A stretch of 22,747 nucleotides of DNA from a virus. Positions 8,161-15,754 of this stretch are shown one piece after another (within the stretch, counting starts at the first letter, position 1; every line of letters begins with the position of its first letter). The stretch lies in IMG/VR virus record IMGVR_UViG_3300031884_000146, positions 1 to 22,747 of that record; one strand, given 5' to 3'. The notes under the pieces are model-generated. The model was not told the DNA's origin and ran no database searches. It saw only the letters and a list, made by a program, of their open reading frames with translations. Position numbers and translations under genes: made by a program.

Positions 8161-10620
8161 TTATCCTCCTCCGTGATCATTTGCGACAGGTTTTCCACCG
8201 GGGCCAGTGTTCGTCACTGGCTGTGCAGGAGTCTGATTTGAGTTTTTAGTGGGGGTTTGGGTTTTAGTAGTGTTGATAGCCGGATCCGTTTTCGTTCCCG
8301 TATTGCTAGTGGTGACCGCAGAATTTCCGGCTGCGGGTCCTGAACCGGTTGGTTTATTAGAATTTGATATTCCTGTCGCTTCAGCAGAGTTAGCATCTTG
8401 ACTTACTTTTCCAAAATCATTTAGAAAACAAGATAAATCTTGAGTAAATTTTCCATTATCAAACTTACTCTTGACTTCTCTTACTTGTAAACTTATGCCA
8501 TGTATTATCTTGTCAAGAGGAGGAGGATACGGGAAAAACAAAATAGAGTTATTGATATTCAGCGTGCCGCCTTCTGACGAATTAACACCGTTGACTTGTC
8601 CAGTATTAGTATAGTCAACTGCTTCTTTAAAATCAATTTCAATAAAAACTTGTCCGCCGTTAGCACTTATAGTAAAACCATCACTTCCGTAATACTTATC
8701 ATACACCTGATTTATACTTGTATCGGAATCCTGAATCAAAAAATCCGGATCTCCTAGAATAGTCACGCTGGCTTCAGCATAGGAATTGTAGTCATAAAGA
8801 CTAGTAAGGTAGTTATTTTGAGCAGTAGCTGCATATCCTTGTGTATTTGTTCTAGGTAAAGGAGATTGGGTGTTGGGAGTTTTTGCATTTTGAGTAGTAC
8901 TAGGGCTTGCTGTTCCGGAAGGCGGAGTTGCCGGACCTGTAGGATTATTTGGATCCGGCGGGGAAACCACGGTACTAGTATAAAGGGTTTCTATATTTTG
9001 TTCATAGCTTATAACTTCACTATTTTCTCCCGTATACCAATACTCATATCTTTTATGCGGCCCATAGTATTTTAAAGTAGAACTAGCATAGCTACTAGCA
9101 ACTACCGGTGTATCATACTCGTGTATCACATAAGTTATATCAGTTATCCAGTTGTTTAACTTTGGATCCCATTTAGCATTTGAAATTTCTGTCGTACATC
9201 GGTACCAACTTATCGGCCGGTCTCTAGAAGATACTATTTCTGGAGGAGCGTTTTTTAATTGATCTGTTTGCAGTGAGGATGCGTATACAACAGTTAGGGC
9301 CTTGCGTAAATATTCGCTTTGCGTAATGACTTGCTGTATTCCCTGAGTTATAGTAGTACTAGAGGTAAAATTTATATTTCTTGAGTTATTTTCAGGGGTA
9401 GCAGTTGTTTCTTTACTAGCATTTGATTGACTAGTTGTTTTGGCGCCACTTCCTGCCCATTTGCTTTTATCTAAATCTGCGGGAGAAACTATCGGAGACT
9501 GTGCGATTATTTCTGCTCCGGGTGCAAATCTAAAATTATATACTATGGGATAGGTTTGTGATCCGGCTTTGACTAGTTTTTGTTGCTCGTCATTAAGTTG
9601 ATTCTTGAGTTTTGTTAGAGCATCTCCTACAGTAGTAGCAGTTATAGGATGATCACTAGGCAAAGTACCTTTGGACTGACTATATGCAGTGCCCGGAGCT
9701 AATCCGGTAGCACTGCATTGATAAGTCATAGTTTTACCATTAATCTTAGAAGATATTCCGGTTATCTGAATATCAAAATATTGCTGGAATAACGATCCAT
9801 CGATTGAACTTGGATCTAACGTAGAACCGAAAAATTGATTTTCTGGTTTAACTAATTTTCCTTGTTGATCATAACCAAAAAATCTTATACCTAATATAAA
9901 AAATTGCTTTGCAAAAGTAATATTTGCTGTATTAGACCCCAAATATTGTGATATAGCGTCAGATGCCCGCTTTAAATTTTGAATGAATGAAAATCCATAT
10001 GGTTCAGTTATAGTAAATTCAATATCAGTAACTATCGCTGCACCTTGCGCCATAACTTGTGTCGTGAAGGTTAGATTGTCAATGTAATAATCAAAGTTAA
10101 ACCCTTCAGCACGGACATCATCGGTGTTGTTTATACCCCCACTTTGGGCAAGGAGGAATGCCCCTCCTTGGTTAGGTATGTTAGCACCAGTCGCTCCGCC
10201 AGAAGGTGCTACGCTTTTTATTGCGTTGATGTTAGTCCTACCTGACGCGATAAAAGCGTCATATGCATCAGGAGTAATCATGTATAAACTTATTTGATAA
10301 GTGTAACTAGCGAACTCTCCTAATGGATTTTTTAATCTTTTTCCTGGGTTTGAAGTGTTTATCGGAGGGGTTGACGTGGTATCAGTCGGAGGCGGTGCAG
10401 ACGCAGTTTGATTGATCGGGCTACTTGCGTTAGCAGGTGCCGTGCCATCTTGACTACTGCTAGGAGCTCCAGGAGAACCTGCTCCACCAGGTGAACCCGG
10501 AGTACCGGTAGTCGGAGTTGATGCAGTATTTGTTGGAGAACTGGGCGTGCCACCGCTTGATCCTGCAGGATTAGGTTGTTTTGCGCCGCTATCGTCGTTT
10601 GCTGACCCGAATAAAGGCAT
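8161..10620 (-). CDS. Large virion structural protein, probable baseplate hub component (gp27 position)
   Basis: An 819-residue protein. Residues 1-95 are a Gly/Pro/Ser/Thr-rich linker. A globular core follows, starting FASYTYQISLYMITPDAYDA and including FNFDYYIDNLTFTTQVMAQG, VTDIEFTITEPYGFSFIQNL and FFILGIRFFGYDQQGKLV. A second ordered block (about 430-560) has SWYRCTTEISNAKWDPKLNN and EYDTPVVASSYASSTLKYYG. The last ~75 residues are again low complexity and end in DHGGG. I recall similar proteins as unnamed virion structural proteins in T4-like cyanophages. It lies immediately before gp5, where gp27 would be functionally expected (gp27 and gp5 form the hub), but I see no direct sequence match to T4 gp27, so that role is an inference. 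Start ATG follows the gp53 stop by 3 nt, implying translational coupling. Confidence 0.65.
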   Translation of the reverse strand: MPLFGSANDDSGAKQPNPAGSSGGTPSSPTNTASTPTTGTPGSPGGAGSPGAPSSSQDGTAPANASSPINQTASAPPPTDTTSTPPINTSNPGKRLKNPLGEFASYTYQISLYMITPDAYDAFIASGRTNINAIKSVAPSGGATGANIPNQGGAFLLAQSGGINNTDDVRAEGFNFDYYIDNLTFTTQVMAQGAAIVTDIEFTITEPYGFSFIQNLKRASDAISQYLGSNTANITFAKQFFILGIRFFGYDQQGKLVKPENQFFGSTLDPSSIDGSLFQQYFDIQITGISSKINGKTMTYQCSATGLAPGTAYSQSKGTLPSDHPITATTVGDALTKLKNQLNDEQQKLVKAGSQTYPIVYNFRFAPGAEIIAQSPIVSPADLDKSKWAGSGAKTTSQSNASKETTATPENNSRNINFTSSTTITQGIQQVITQSEYLRKALTVVYASSLQTDQLKNAPPEIVSSRDRPISWYRCTTEISNAKWDPKLNNWITDITYVIHEYDTPVVASSYASSTLKYYGPHKRYEYWYTGENSEVISYEQNIETLYTSTVVSPPDPNNPTGPATPPSGTASPSTTQNAKTPNTQSPLPRTNTQGYAATAQNNYLTSLYDYNSYAEASVTILGDPDFLIQDSDTSINQVYDKYYGSDGFTISANGGQVFIEIDFKEAVDYTNTGQVNGVNSSEGGTLNINNSILFFPYPPPLDKIIHGISLQVREVKSKFDNGKFTQDLSCFLNDFGKVSQDANSAEATGISNSNKPTGSGPAAGNSAVTTSNTGTKTDPAINTTKTQTPTKNSNQTPAQPVTNTGPGGKPVANDHGGG

Positions 10621-10623
10621 ATA

Positions 10624-10947
10624 TTATGTTCCTAATACTGATTGCAGTGTACTCAGTGTAGGTATATATATCCCTAAACCAGCAGTGAAATTAAAATAAG
10701 GGTCGGGTCCTAGCAGATTAGGATTACGAGAAGCAAATACCCACCATAGACGAGCATCAGTATATAGGTCATAAGCTAGCATGTCTGGTCTATATTGATA
10801 AACTATAGGAATTAAATAATAAACATCGCTCGGATACATCGGTATCGGAAGATAGTTCATCACATCTAGATATTTGTTGTTTATTATGTTAGTATTAGTG
10901 TAGGGACTTGTTGCTGGATAAAAACCCTGATTAGATGATAATGACAT
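10624..10947 (-). CDS. 53: Baseplate wedge protein gp53
   Basis: A 107-residue protein with the gp53 core: YYLIPIVYQYRPDMLAYDLY followed by DARLWWVFASRNPN and a C-terminal GLGIYIPTLSTLQSVL that resembles the LysM-like end of gp53. gp53 clamps neighbouring wedges together in the baseplate. T4 gp53 is 196 residues; this is the shorter form. Its start codon overlaps the stop of the upstream gene by one base (TAATG), and the next gene starts 3 nt after its stop, so the three are probably translated as a coupled set. Confidence 0.82.
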   Translation of the reverse strand: MSLSSNQGFYPATSPYTNTNIINNKYLDVMNYLPIPMYPSDVYYLIPIVYQYRPDMLAYDLYTDARLWWVFASRNPNLLGPDPYFNFTAGLGIYIPTLSTLQSVLGT

Positions 10948-12233
10948 TACCAGAATGCTCCTGTTCCGTTTTGTGTACCTTTTAATAGCTTACCGCTAGC
11001 ATAATCCGTCAGGCTAAACTGATTAGATACTTGATTTCTACTCATCATCGGTACACAACTGATTGACATATTGATTTTTGTAGGTACATATGTTGCCCCC
11101 TGTCCAGCAGATACAGGTGAACTTGGCCATGTTACTGGTTGAGGAGTTCCACCTACCGCCAGCTGTGATCCAGCACCTATTCTTGAATTACTGTTAGCAT
11201 TTGGATTTATGTTTTTCTGCGGAGAACCTGACGATGCAGGGCCAGTAGTTGCTATGTAGTCAACATCAGGGGGAGTCGTGTACGTAAATGATTGTATAGC
11301 CATCGGTTGTCCAGCAAATTGATACTGACCCAATCCATACAGATAGCAGAGAGGCGGGGGTGTACCTGGTTTAGGATTCGTATCCTGTCCGTAAAACATT
11401 TTAGTCATCGTTCTAAAAAAATGTATGACTGCCATAACATAATTTGCCTCAGCTACATCTTGGCATGTAAAGTCGCCTGCAATAGATATATTATCAATAG
11501 AACTGCTTCCGTACTGAAAGACCTTATAATTACTATGCACAAGTGTTGTTGGATCGTATTGAGCATCATAACTTACCGAGATAGTAGGAGTATAAGGGAA
11601 TATGACACCATTTGTTCTGTTCAGTGGACTAAGAAGTACGTTTTTTGGATCTTTGTATAGATAAGTGACACTAGGATCCTGGGACAACGCAACACGCACT
11701 CTCCAATCTGCCTGCGCTACAGCATTTGTTTGATCTTGATTAGCCGGAGTCGCTTGTGCATCTGTTTTTGCAGCAGTTATTCCTGTTCCAGAATTAGGAG
11801 ATGTAATAATAGGCGGAGCCGTCGTCACAATATTAGCATTTACATCAGGAGTGTTTGCAATATCAAGTGTAGTTGGGGCAGTAACTACTTGAATAGGTGT
11901 GTCTGATGTTGCAGAGGACGTTAAGTTAGGATTATTTTCGGGAGTTATCGGAACAGGGGCTGACGAGTCAATTCCAGCGGCGGCGTCTGACACTGCTATT
12001 GCTTTCGCTTGATCATGACTCGTGATTACAGCATCTGTTAATCCAGCGGGTAAAGATGTTCCGGAATATCCTTGAGCTTGTAATGAGTTTAATATGTCTT
12101 CGTTAGGTTTTCCGTAATAAGTGTTCCCGTCCGGATCAGTAATAATATAAGAAACGGATGCAGTGGTAGTATCAACTGTTGCTTGTACTGACCACCCACT
12201 ACTCGTTGTTGCGGTATATGTTCCTATTGACAT
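10947..12233 (-). CDS. Baseplate tail-tube cap/initiator (gp48/gp54-like)
   Basis: A 428-residue protein. Residues 1-170 are Thr/Ala/Pro-rich with one ordered patch near the N-terminus (GWSVQATVDTTTASVSYIIT). From about 175 the conserved domain begins: DWRVRVALSQDPSVTYLY, NGVIFPYTPTISVSYDAQYD, VHSNYKVFQYGSSSIDNISI, GDFTCQDVAEANYVMAVIHF and MFYGQDTNPKPGTPPPLCYL, ending with PTKINMSISCVPMMSRNQVS and LTDYASGKLLKG. This pattern is what I recognise as the gp48/gp54 tube-cap group, proteins on which the tail tube starts to grow; I cannot tell which of the two it is. It is the first gene of the leftward cluster, with a short leader from a late-type octamer at 12274-12267. Start ATG has a weak GGGA site. 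Confidence 0.65.
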   Translation of the reverse strand: MSIGTYTATTSSGWSVQATVDTTTASVSYIITDPDGNTYYGKPNEDILNSLQAQGYSGTSLPAGLTDAVITSHDQAKAIAVSDAAAGIDSSAPVPITPENNPNLTSSATSDTPIQVVTAPTTLDIANTPDVNANIVTTAPPIITSPNSGTGITAAKTDAQATPANQDQTNAVAQADWRVRVALSQDPSVTYLYKDPKNVLLSPLNRTNGVIFPYTPTISVSYDAQYDPTTLVHSNYKVFQYGSSSIDNISIAGDFTCQDVAEANYVMAVIHFFRTMTKMFYGQDTNPKPGTPPPLCYLYGLGQYQFAGQPMAIQSFTYTTPPDVDYIATTGPASSGSPQKNINPNANSNSRIGAGSQLAVGGTPQPVTWPSSPVSAGQGATYVPTKINMSISCVPMMSRNQVSNQFSLTDYASGKLLKGTQNGTGAFW

Positions 12234-12242
12234 GCTTATCCC

Positions 12243-12276
12243 GTGATAAATAAAGTATTCTGATTGTATTTATCAC
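12243..12276. promoter_or_regulatory. Symmetric divergent late-promoter element (perfect 10-bp inverted repeat)
   Basis: GTGATAAATA (12243-12252) and its exact reverse complement TATTTATCAC (12267-12276) flank a 14-nt spacer. Each arm carries GATAAATA, the late -10 octamer: plus strand 12245-12252 points to gp55 and minus strand 12274-12267 points to the baseplate cluster, about 34 nt before its first ATG. The promoters face each other, so each transcript crosses the other promoter. The minus-strand one is the obvious driver of the structural genes; the plus-strand one would let gp55 feed back on its own gene. Confidence 0.6.
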
Positions 12277-12307
12277 TTCAAAAAACTACAAAATTTACCC
12301 GTAACTG

Positions 12308-12336
12308 TTGCAATTTTACAACAGCAACAGTATAAT
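12308..12336 (+). promoter_or_regulatory. Sigma70-type promoter for gp55
   Basis: TTGCAA (12308-12313) and TATAAT (12331-12336) are separated by 17 nt. The -10 is a perfect match and the spacing is ideal; the -35 matches 4 of 6. Transcription would start near 12343, giving a leader of about 17 nt that contains the AAAAGGA site of gp55. It would be read by unmodified host polymerase. Confidence 0.7.
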
Positions 12337-12350
12337 CATATATTGTAAAA
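12314..12350. promoter_or_regulatory. Operator-like inverted repeat around the gp55 promoter -10
   Basis: TTTTACAA (12314-12321) and its exact reverse complement TTGTAAAA (12343-12350) are centred on the TATAAT box; the right arm covers the expected start site and the ribosome binding site. Placement is what an operator would have. No regulator is identifiable in the window, and chance is possible in AT-rich DNA. Confidence 0.3.
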
Positions 12351-12359
12351 GGAATACCA

Positions 12360-13253
12360 GTGTCTATAAAACCAAGAAAACCAATAAATTATCTAAACAA
12401 TCGTGATATCCTAAAAGAAATCCATATCAGCAAAAATAGCTTTTGTTATTATACCCAACCTGAATATCATCGTTATGACCTCATCATTGATATGCCAGAA
12501 GCTGATATTATAACTAGTTTAAAGTTCGCATCAGAACCAGAACAGATTCAAGCAGCAAAAGAAGCGAGAGCAGCTAGGCTCTCTATTGAAACCGAGACTA
12601 AGATTAGTCCTGACGACATTCTTACTGAAGACTTGATTTTTCGCGTGATGACATGGGATCATATTCCATTAAGCCAGAAGCAACCAAGGAAGACTATCAA
12701 GAAGAAGACAGCCAAAGATATTTTAATTTTCTACGATGATGACGGTGAAGAATTTGCTGACTTAGAAGATAAGACGACAAAGGCTGAAGTGGATGATATG
12801 GTCCATGTCAAAGTCAACTTCCCTCCTTTTCAGCATTTCAAGCTAGACGAGACTGGAACTATGCGATGCGTAGGCAAGTCACATTGGATTGGTGGCATTG
12901 AGAACGGACACTTCTCAAAGGATCATGGTAACATCACAAACAAACTCGCTCGCATGTATATGATGCTATGCGAGAAGTATGCTATGAAGTTCAATTGGCG
13001 CGGTTATACCTATAACGATGAGATGAAGAACTCTGCTATCCTTCAACTCACTTATGTTGGTCTAAGATTCAATGAAGCGAAGTCTGCTAATCCATTCGCA
13101 TACTATACTGCGGCTATAACAAATAGTTTCTGTAGGGTACTCAACACTGAGAAGCGTAGCCAGAATATCCGTGACGATATACTTGAAATGAATGGAATGA
13201 ATCCATCATTCTCAAGACAAAATAAGGACATGAAGTTCCAGTTAGACACTTAA
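12360..13253 (+). CDS. 55: Late-transcription sigma factor gp55, with a long N-terminal extension
   Basis: A 297-residue protein starting at GTG 12360, preceded by AAAAGGA with a short gap; no ATG fits better. The C-terminal part (about 190-290) is the gp55 sigma region: KLARMYMMLCEKYAMKFNWR, NSAILQLTYVGLRFNEAKSA and FAYYTAAITNSFCRVLNTEK, resembling sigma region 2, which melts the TATAAATA box. T4 gp55 is 185 residues, so about 110 extra residues lie upstream: an N-terminal block (INYLNNRDILKEIHISKNSF) and an acidic/basic linker. gp55 replaces sigma70 on host RNA polymerase, helped in T4 by gp33 and the gp45 clamp. It opens the rightward block ahead of gp47/gp46, as in T4-like cyanophages, and faces a sigma70 promoter, as expected for a gene needed before late transcription begins. 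Confidence 0.87.
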   Translation: MSIKPRKPINYLNNRDILKEIHISKNSFCYYTQPEYHRYDLIIDMPEADIITSLKFASEPEQIQAAKEARAARLSIETETKISPDDILTEDLIFRVMTWDHIPLSQKQPRKTIKKKTAKDILIFYDDDGEEFADLEDKTTKAEVDDMVHVKVNFPPFQHFKLDETGTMRCVGKSHWIGGIENGHFSKDHGNITNKLARMYMMLCEKYAMKFNWRGYTYNDEMKNSAILQLTYVGLRFNEAKSANPFAYYTAAITNSFCRVLNTEKRSQNIRDDILEMNGMNPSFSRQNKDMKFQLDT

Positions 13254-13267
13254 GGTTACCAGAATCA

Positions 13268-13296
13268 TTGTTTTTTATGATAAAGAGTAGTATAGT
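13268..13296 (+). promoter_or_regulatory. Possible sigma70-type promoter immediately before gp47
   Basis: TTGTTT (13268-13273) and TATAGT (13291-13296) with a 17-nt spacer. The predicted start would fall at or next to the gp47 ATG (13303), which has no good ribosome binding site, so a leaderless message is possible. Weaker than the gp55 promoter; read-through from gp55 is the alternative. Confidence 0.35.
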
Positions 13297-13302
13297 ACAA
13301 GT

Positions 13303-14316
13303 ATGACAAATCTATTTAAAAAAGCAGCAGTCATGACAGACCTTCATATAGGACTGAAGTCAAACAGTGTAATACACAATGAGGATTGCTTAGAATTCGT
13401 ACAATGGTTTGTTAATAAGGCAAAAGAAGAAAGTTGTGATACAGCAATCATTTGTGGTGACTGGCACAACCATCGTGCTAGTATTAACATCCATAGCTTA
13501 CACTATTCAATGCGTTGCCTAGAGTTGTTAAATGCAAATTTCAGCAGAGTCCTGTTCTTGACCGGAAATCATGACCTGTATTACCGAGAAAAAAGAGATA
13601 TCCACAGTGTGGCTTGGGCCGGATACTTAGATAACATTCATATAATAAATGATATTTATACCGAAGGTGACGTAACGCTGTGCCCGTGGTTGGTAGGAGA
13701 TGAAATAAAGCAAGTTAAAAAAATTAAATCCAAATATACCTTCGGACACTTTGAACTTCCTAATTTTTATATGAACGCACAGGTGCTAATGCCAGATCAT
13801 GGGTTTGTCAGCGACGATGATTTTGCAGATACAGGAACCGTATTCTCTGGACACTTCCACAAGCGTCAATCTCGCAAGAACATCTGGTATACAGGGAATG
13901 CGTTTCCGCATAACTACGCTGATGCTGGTGATGATGCTCGCGGTATGATGGTGTTAGAATGGGGAGAAGATCCTGTATTTCATTCTTGGCCCAATCAACC
14001 TATCTTCCGTGTCTACAAACTCAGTTCTGTATTAGACAATCCGAAAGGACTACTCTTGCCAAAAGCTAGCATCCGTGTGCATCTTGACATTGATGTATCA
14101 TATGAAGAGGCTAACTATATCAGGGAGACGCTTATTCCAGAATACAGTCTAAGAGAAGTATCATTGATTCCAATCAAGAACGAGCAACTCTCGCAAGAAG
14201 GTGGCGGTGATATCAAGTTTGAGAGTGTTGACCAGATCGTGCTAGAGAGCATCACTAATATTGAGAGTGAGTTCTATGATTCTAAACTATTGCTAGAGAT
14301 TTATAACGGTCTATGA
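13303..14316 (+). CDS. 47: Recombination endonuclease subunit gp47 (Mre11/SbcD-like)
   Basis: A 337-residue metallophosphoesterase, close to the 339 residues of T4 gp47. The five metal-binding motifs are in order: Asp13-x-His15 (TDLHIG), Gly-Asp53 (CGDWHNHR), Asn89-His90-Asp91 (TGNHDLYY), His149 (FGHFELP), and His184-x-His186 (SGHFHKRQ). With gp46 it forms the SbcCD/Mre11-Rad50-type complex that resects DNA ends for recombination-dependent replication and helps degrade host DNA. All catalytic residues appear intact. The N-terminus (LFKKAAVMTDLHIGLKSNS) matches cyanophage-type gp47 starts; an internal ATG at 13333 would remove it, so 13303 is preferred. Its stop overlaps a downstream ATG (ATGA). 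Confidence 0.95.
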   Translation: MTNLFKKAAVMTDLHIGLKSNSVIHNEDCLEFVQWFVNKAKEESCDTAIICGDWHNHRASINIHSLHYSMRCLELLNANFSRVLFLTGNHDLYYREKRDIHSVAWAGYLDNIHIINDIYTEGDVTLCPWLVGDEIKQVKKIKSKYTFGHFELPNFYMNAQVLMPDHGFVSDDDFADTGTVFSGHFHKRQSRKNIWYTGNAFPHNYADAGDDARGMMVLEWGEDPVFHSWPNQPIFRVYKLSSVLDNPKGLLLPKASIRVHLDIDVSYEEANYIRETLIPEYSLREVSLIPIKNEQLSQEGGGDIKFESVDQIVLESITNIESEFYDSKLLLEIYNGL

Positions 14317-14434
14317 TTATCTTAAAACGATTAAAGAATGCTTTGAACAAGGAATTCCTGCTGAAGAAGCAGCGTCTTTATCTAATCTTAGAATGCTTCC
14401 GTGGAAGCAGAACTTAATGAGGAACTATATTTAA
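14313..14434 (+). CDS. Small ORF between gp47 and gp46, apparently one base out of frame
   Basis: Two overlapping reading frames occur here. The ATG at 14313 overlaps the gp47 stop (ATGA) and starts MIILK, but runs into TAA at 14417 with an unlikely basic sequence. The next frame, open from 14297 to TAA 14432-14434, reads like a real protein (IKECFEQGIPAEEAASLSNL, then RMLPWKQNLMRNYI) and its stop overlaps the gp46 ATG (TAATG), but it has no ATG, GTG or TTG near its start. One extra A in the AAAA run at 14324-14327, or a -1 slip at TTA-AAA, would join them into a 40-residue protein. Function not recognised. It could be a genuine frameshift, an assembly error, or a non-standard start. Confidence 0.45.
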
Positions 14435-14706
14435 TGTCAATTGTACTTAAGAATATCACTCTACGTAACTTCCTTTCTATCGGGGCGGTTTGCCAAGCAG
14501 TCAACTTTGATAGCAAAGAACTCACGCTCATCCTAGGAGAGAATCTGGATCTAGGCGGAGACGGCGCTCGTAACGGTACAGGCAAGTGCGTTGGCATAAA
14601 TACTGTAGTAAAAGTAAGAAACACCGTTACCGGCGAAATATTTGAAACTACTGTAGGAGACTTGTATGCCACCAGCAAAGAAAACCAAACTAGAAATAGT
14701 AAATGA
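14434..14706 (+). CDS. 46: gp46 N-terminal fragment fused to split-intein N-part (IntN)
   Basis: A 90-residue protein. Residues 1-51 are the Rad50/SbcC-like start of gp46: VLKNITLRNFLSIG, LTLILGENLDLGG and the P-loop up to ARNGTGK. Instead of Ser/Thr, Cys52 follows and begins an intein block A: CVGINTVVKVRNTVTGEIFE, then TTVGDLY. The ORF stops 39 residues after that Cys, before any block B. The normal Walker A motif (A-R-N-G-T-G-K-T) is thus cut exactly after its Lys; the missing Thr-Thr is the first extein sequence of the ORF at 15730. ATG 14434 overlaps the previous stop (TAATG) and has GAGG upstream. On its own the product cannot bind ATP. It should splice in trans with the C-part. No upstream start gives a better match to gp46. 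Confidence 0.88.
   Translation: MSIVLKNITLRNFLSIGAVCQAVNFDSKELTLILGENLDLGGDGARNGTGKCVGINTVVKVRNTVTGEIFETTVGDLYATSKENQTRNSK
14587..14703 (+). other. Split-intein N-fragment (IntN), about 39 residues, block A only
   Basis: From Cys (TGC 14587) to the codon before the stop. Block A features: Cys1, Thr6, Val8, a Gly-x-Ile turn and TVGDLY, where ordinary inteins have their first beta strands. The last ten residues (SKENQTRNSK) are encoded by bases that also encode the start of the endonuclease and may be dispensable. Naturally split inteins usually break at the endonuclease position near 90-120 residues; a break after 25-40 residues is the uncommon type known from AceL-TerL-like inteins. Confidence 0.85.
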
Positions 14707-15754
14707 TGTGTTAGATCATAGGATAAAAAACCTAGAACCTAATCTGCGGGCTGAAATATGCAACAAACTCATGGAGCATAAATTTCCCATGACAAGCATG
14801 AAACAATGCGAATCTGCTGCCCGGGCGCTACTATCTTTGCCCGGAATAGGATCAGGAAGCGCCCGATATTGGACTGAACGGGGATGGGACAGTTTGCAGG
14901 CTGAAATAAAAGCCAAAGAGAATATGAAGACTATTAATAAGTCTGCAAATAGAAATAGCCCATACTCAATTATCTTTTGGACTAAAAAAATTAACCCTAA
15001 AACAAACCTCAACTATACTACAGCCGAAGCGGAACAGGAACGAAATTCAAGACGACCAATACGAAAGGAATATTGGATTGCAAAGGGATACAATGAAGTG
15101 GATGCTATAGAATTAGCCAAAGCCCAAAAATTAAAAAATAATATAGCCGGTGCTGCAGGATCAAAAAATCGTAGCCCGAGCAGATTGCGAGCGCATAGTC
15201 ATCGAACCGCTGACTACTGGATGCTGCGTGGTTTTTCGGAAGACGATGCGATTGCTAAGGTGTCAGCAGCACAAAAATTGTTCTCCATTGATACATGTAT
15301 ATCAAAGTACGGTGAAATTGAAGGGAAGAAAGTTTGGAGTGCTAGGCAGAAACAATGGTTAAACTCGCTAAAAGCATCCGGGATTCACGGTGGATACTCT
15401 AAAATATCAATGACCTTTTTTACTCATATAAGCGAAAAAATTCCTGACATATTGTTCGGGGTAAATGAAGCAATAATCACTGTTTCCGGATTATCGTACA
15501 CGGTCGATTGTTTACACCAAACTAACAAAAAAATAATAGAGTTTTTCGGTGACTATTGGCATGCGAACCCTATCAAGTTTTCAGCCGGTGATATGATAAA
15601 AGGTAAACTTGTTGAAAACATATGGAAACATGACGAAAATAAATTAAAGACACTAACCGATGCCGGTTATCAAGTACTAGTAGTATGGGAATCGGAATAC
15701 AATAAGGACAAACAAGGAACAATAGACCAATGCGTAAACTTTCTGAATCACTAA
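14666..15754 (+). CDS. Vsr-like (EDxHD-type) homing endonuclease nested between the split gp46 halves
   Basis: A 362-residue protein in a different frame from both neighbours. It starts 41 nt before the end of the IntN gene (AGGAG at 14655-14659, 6 nt before the ATG) and ends 25 nt inside the IntC gene. The C-terminal domain (about 240-355) is Vsr-like: YTVDCLHQTNKKIIEFFGDY with Asp281 and Glu292, Trp298-His299, Lys-His322-Asp323, then YQVLVVWESEY. This matches the EDxHD family described with fractured genes. Upstream are three copies of a Tyr-Trp-x2-[Arg/Lys]-Gly-aromatic motif at Tyr68, Tyr136 and Tyr184, likely DNA-binding repeats, and CISKYGEIEGKKVWSARQ. The likely job is to cut uninterrupted gp46 near the P-loop codons and so spread the whole cassette. 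Target not determinable here. HNH and GIY-YIG motifs are absent. Confidence 0.82.
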   Translation: MPPAKKTKLEIVNDVLDHRIKNLEPNLRAEICNKLMEHKFPMTSMKQCESAARALLSLPGIGSGSARYWTERGWDSLQAEIKAKENMKTINKSANRNSPYSIIFWTKKINPKTNLNYTTAEAEQERNSRRPIRKEYWIAKGYNEVDAIELAKAQKLKNNIAGAAGSKNRSPSRLRAHSHRTADYWMLRGFSEDDAIAKVSAAQKLFSIDTCISKYGEIEGKKVWSARQKQWLNSLKASGIHGGYSKISMTFFTHISEKIPDILFGVNEAIITVSGLSYTVDCLHQTNKKIIEFFGDYWHANPIKFSAGDMIKGKLVENIWKHDENKLKTLTDAGYQVLVVWESEYNKDKQGTIDQCVNFLNH

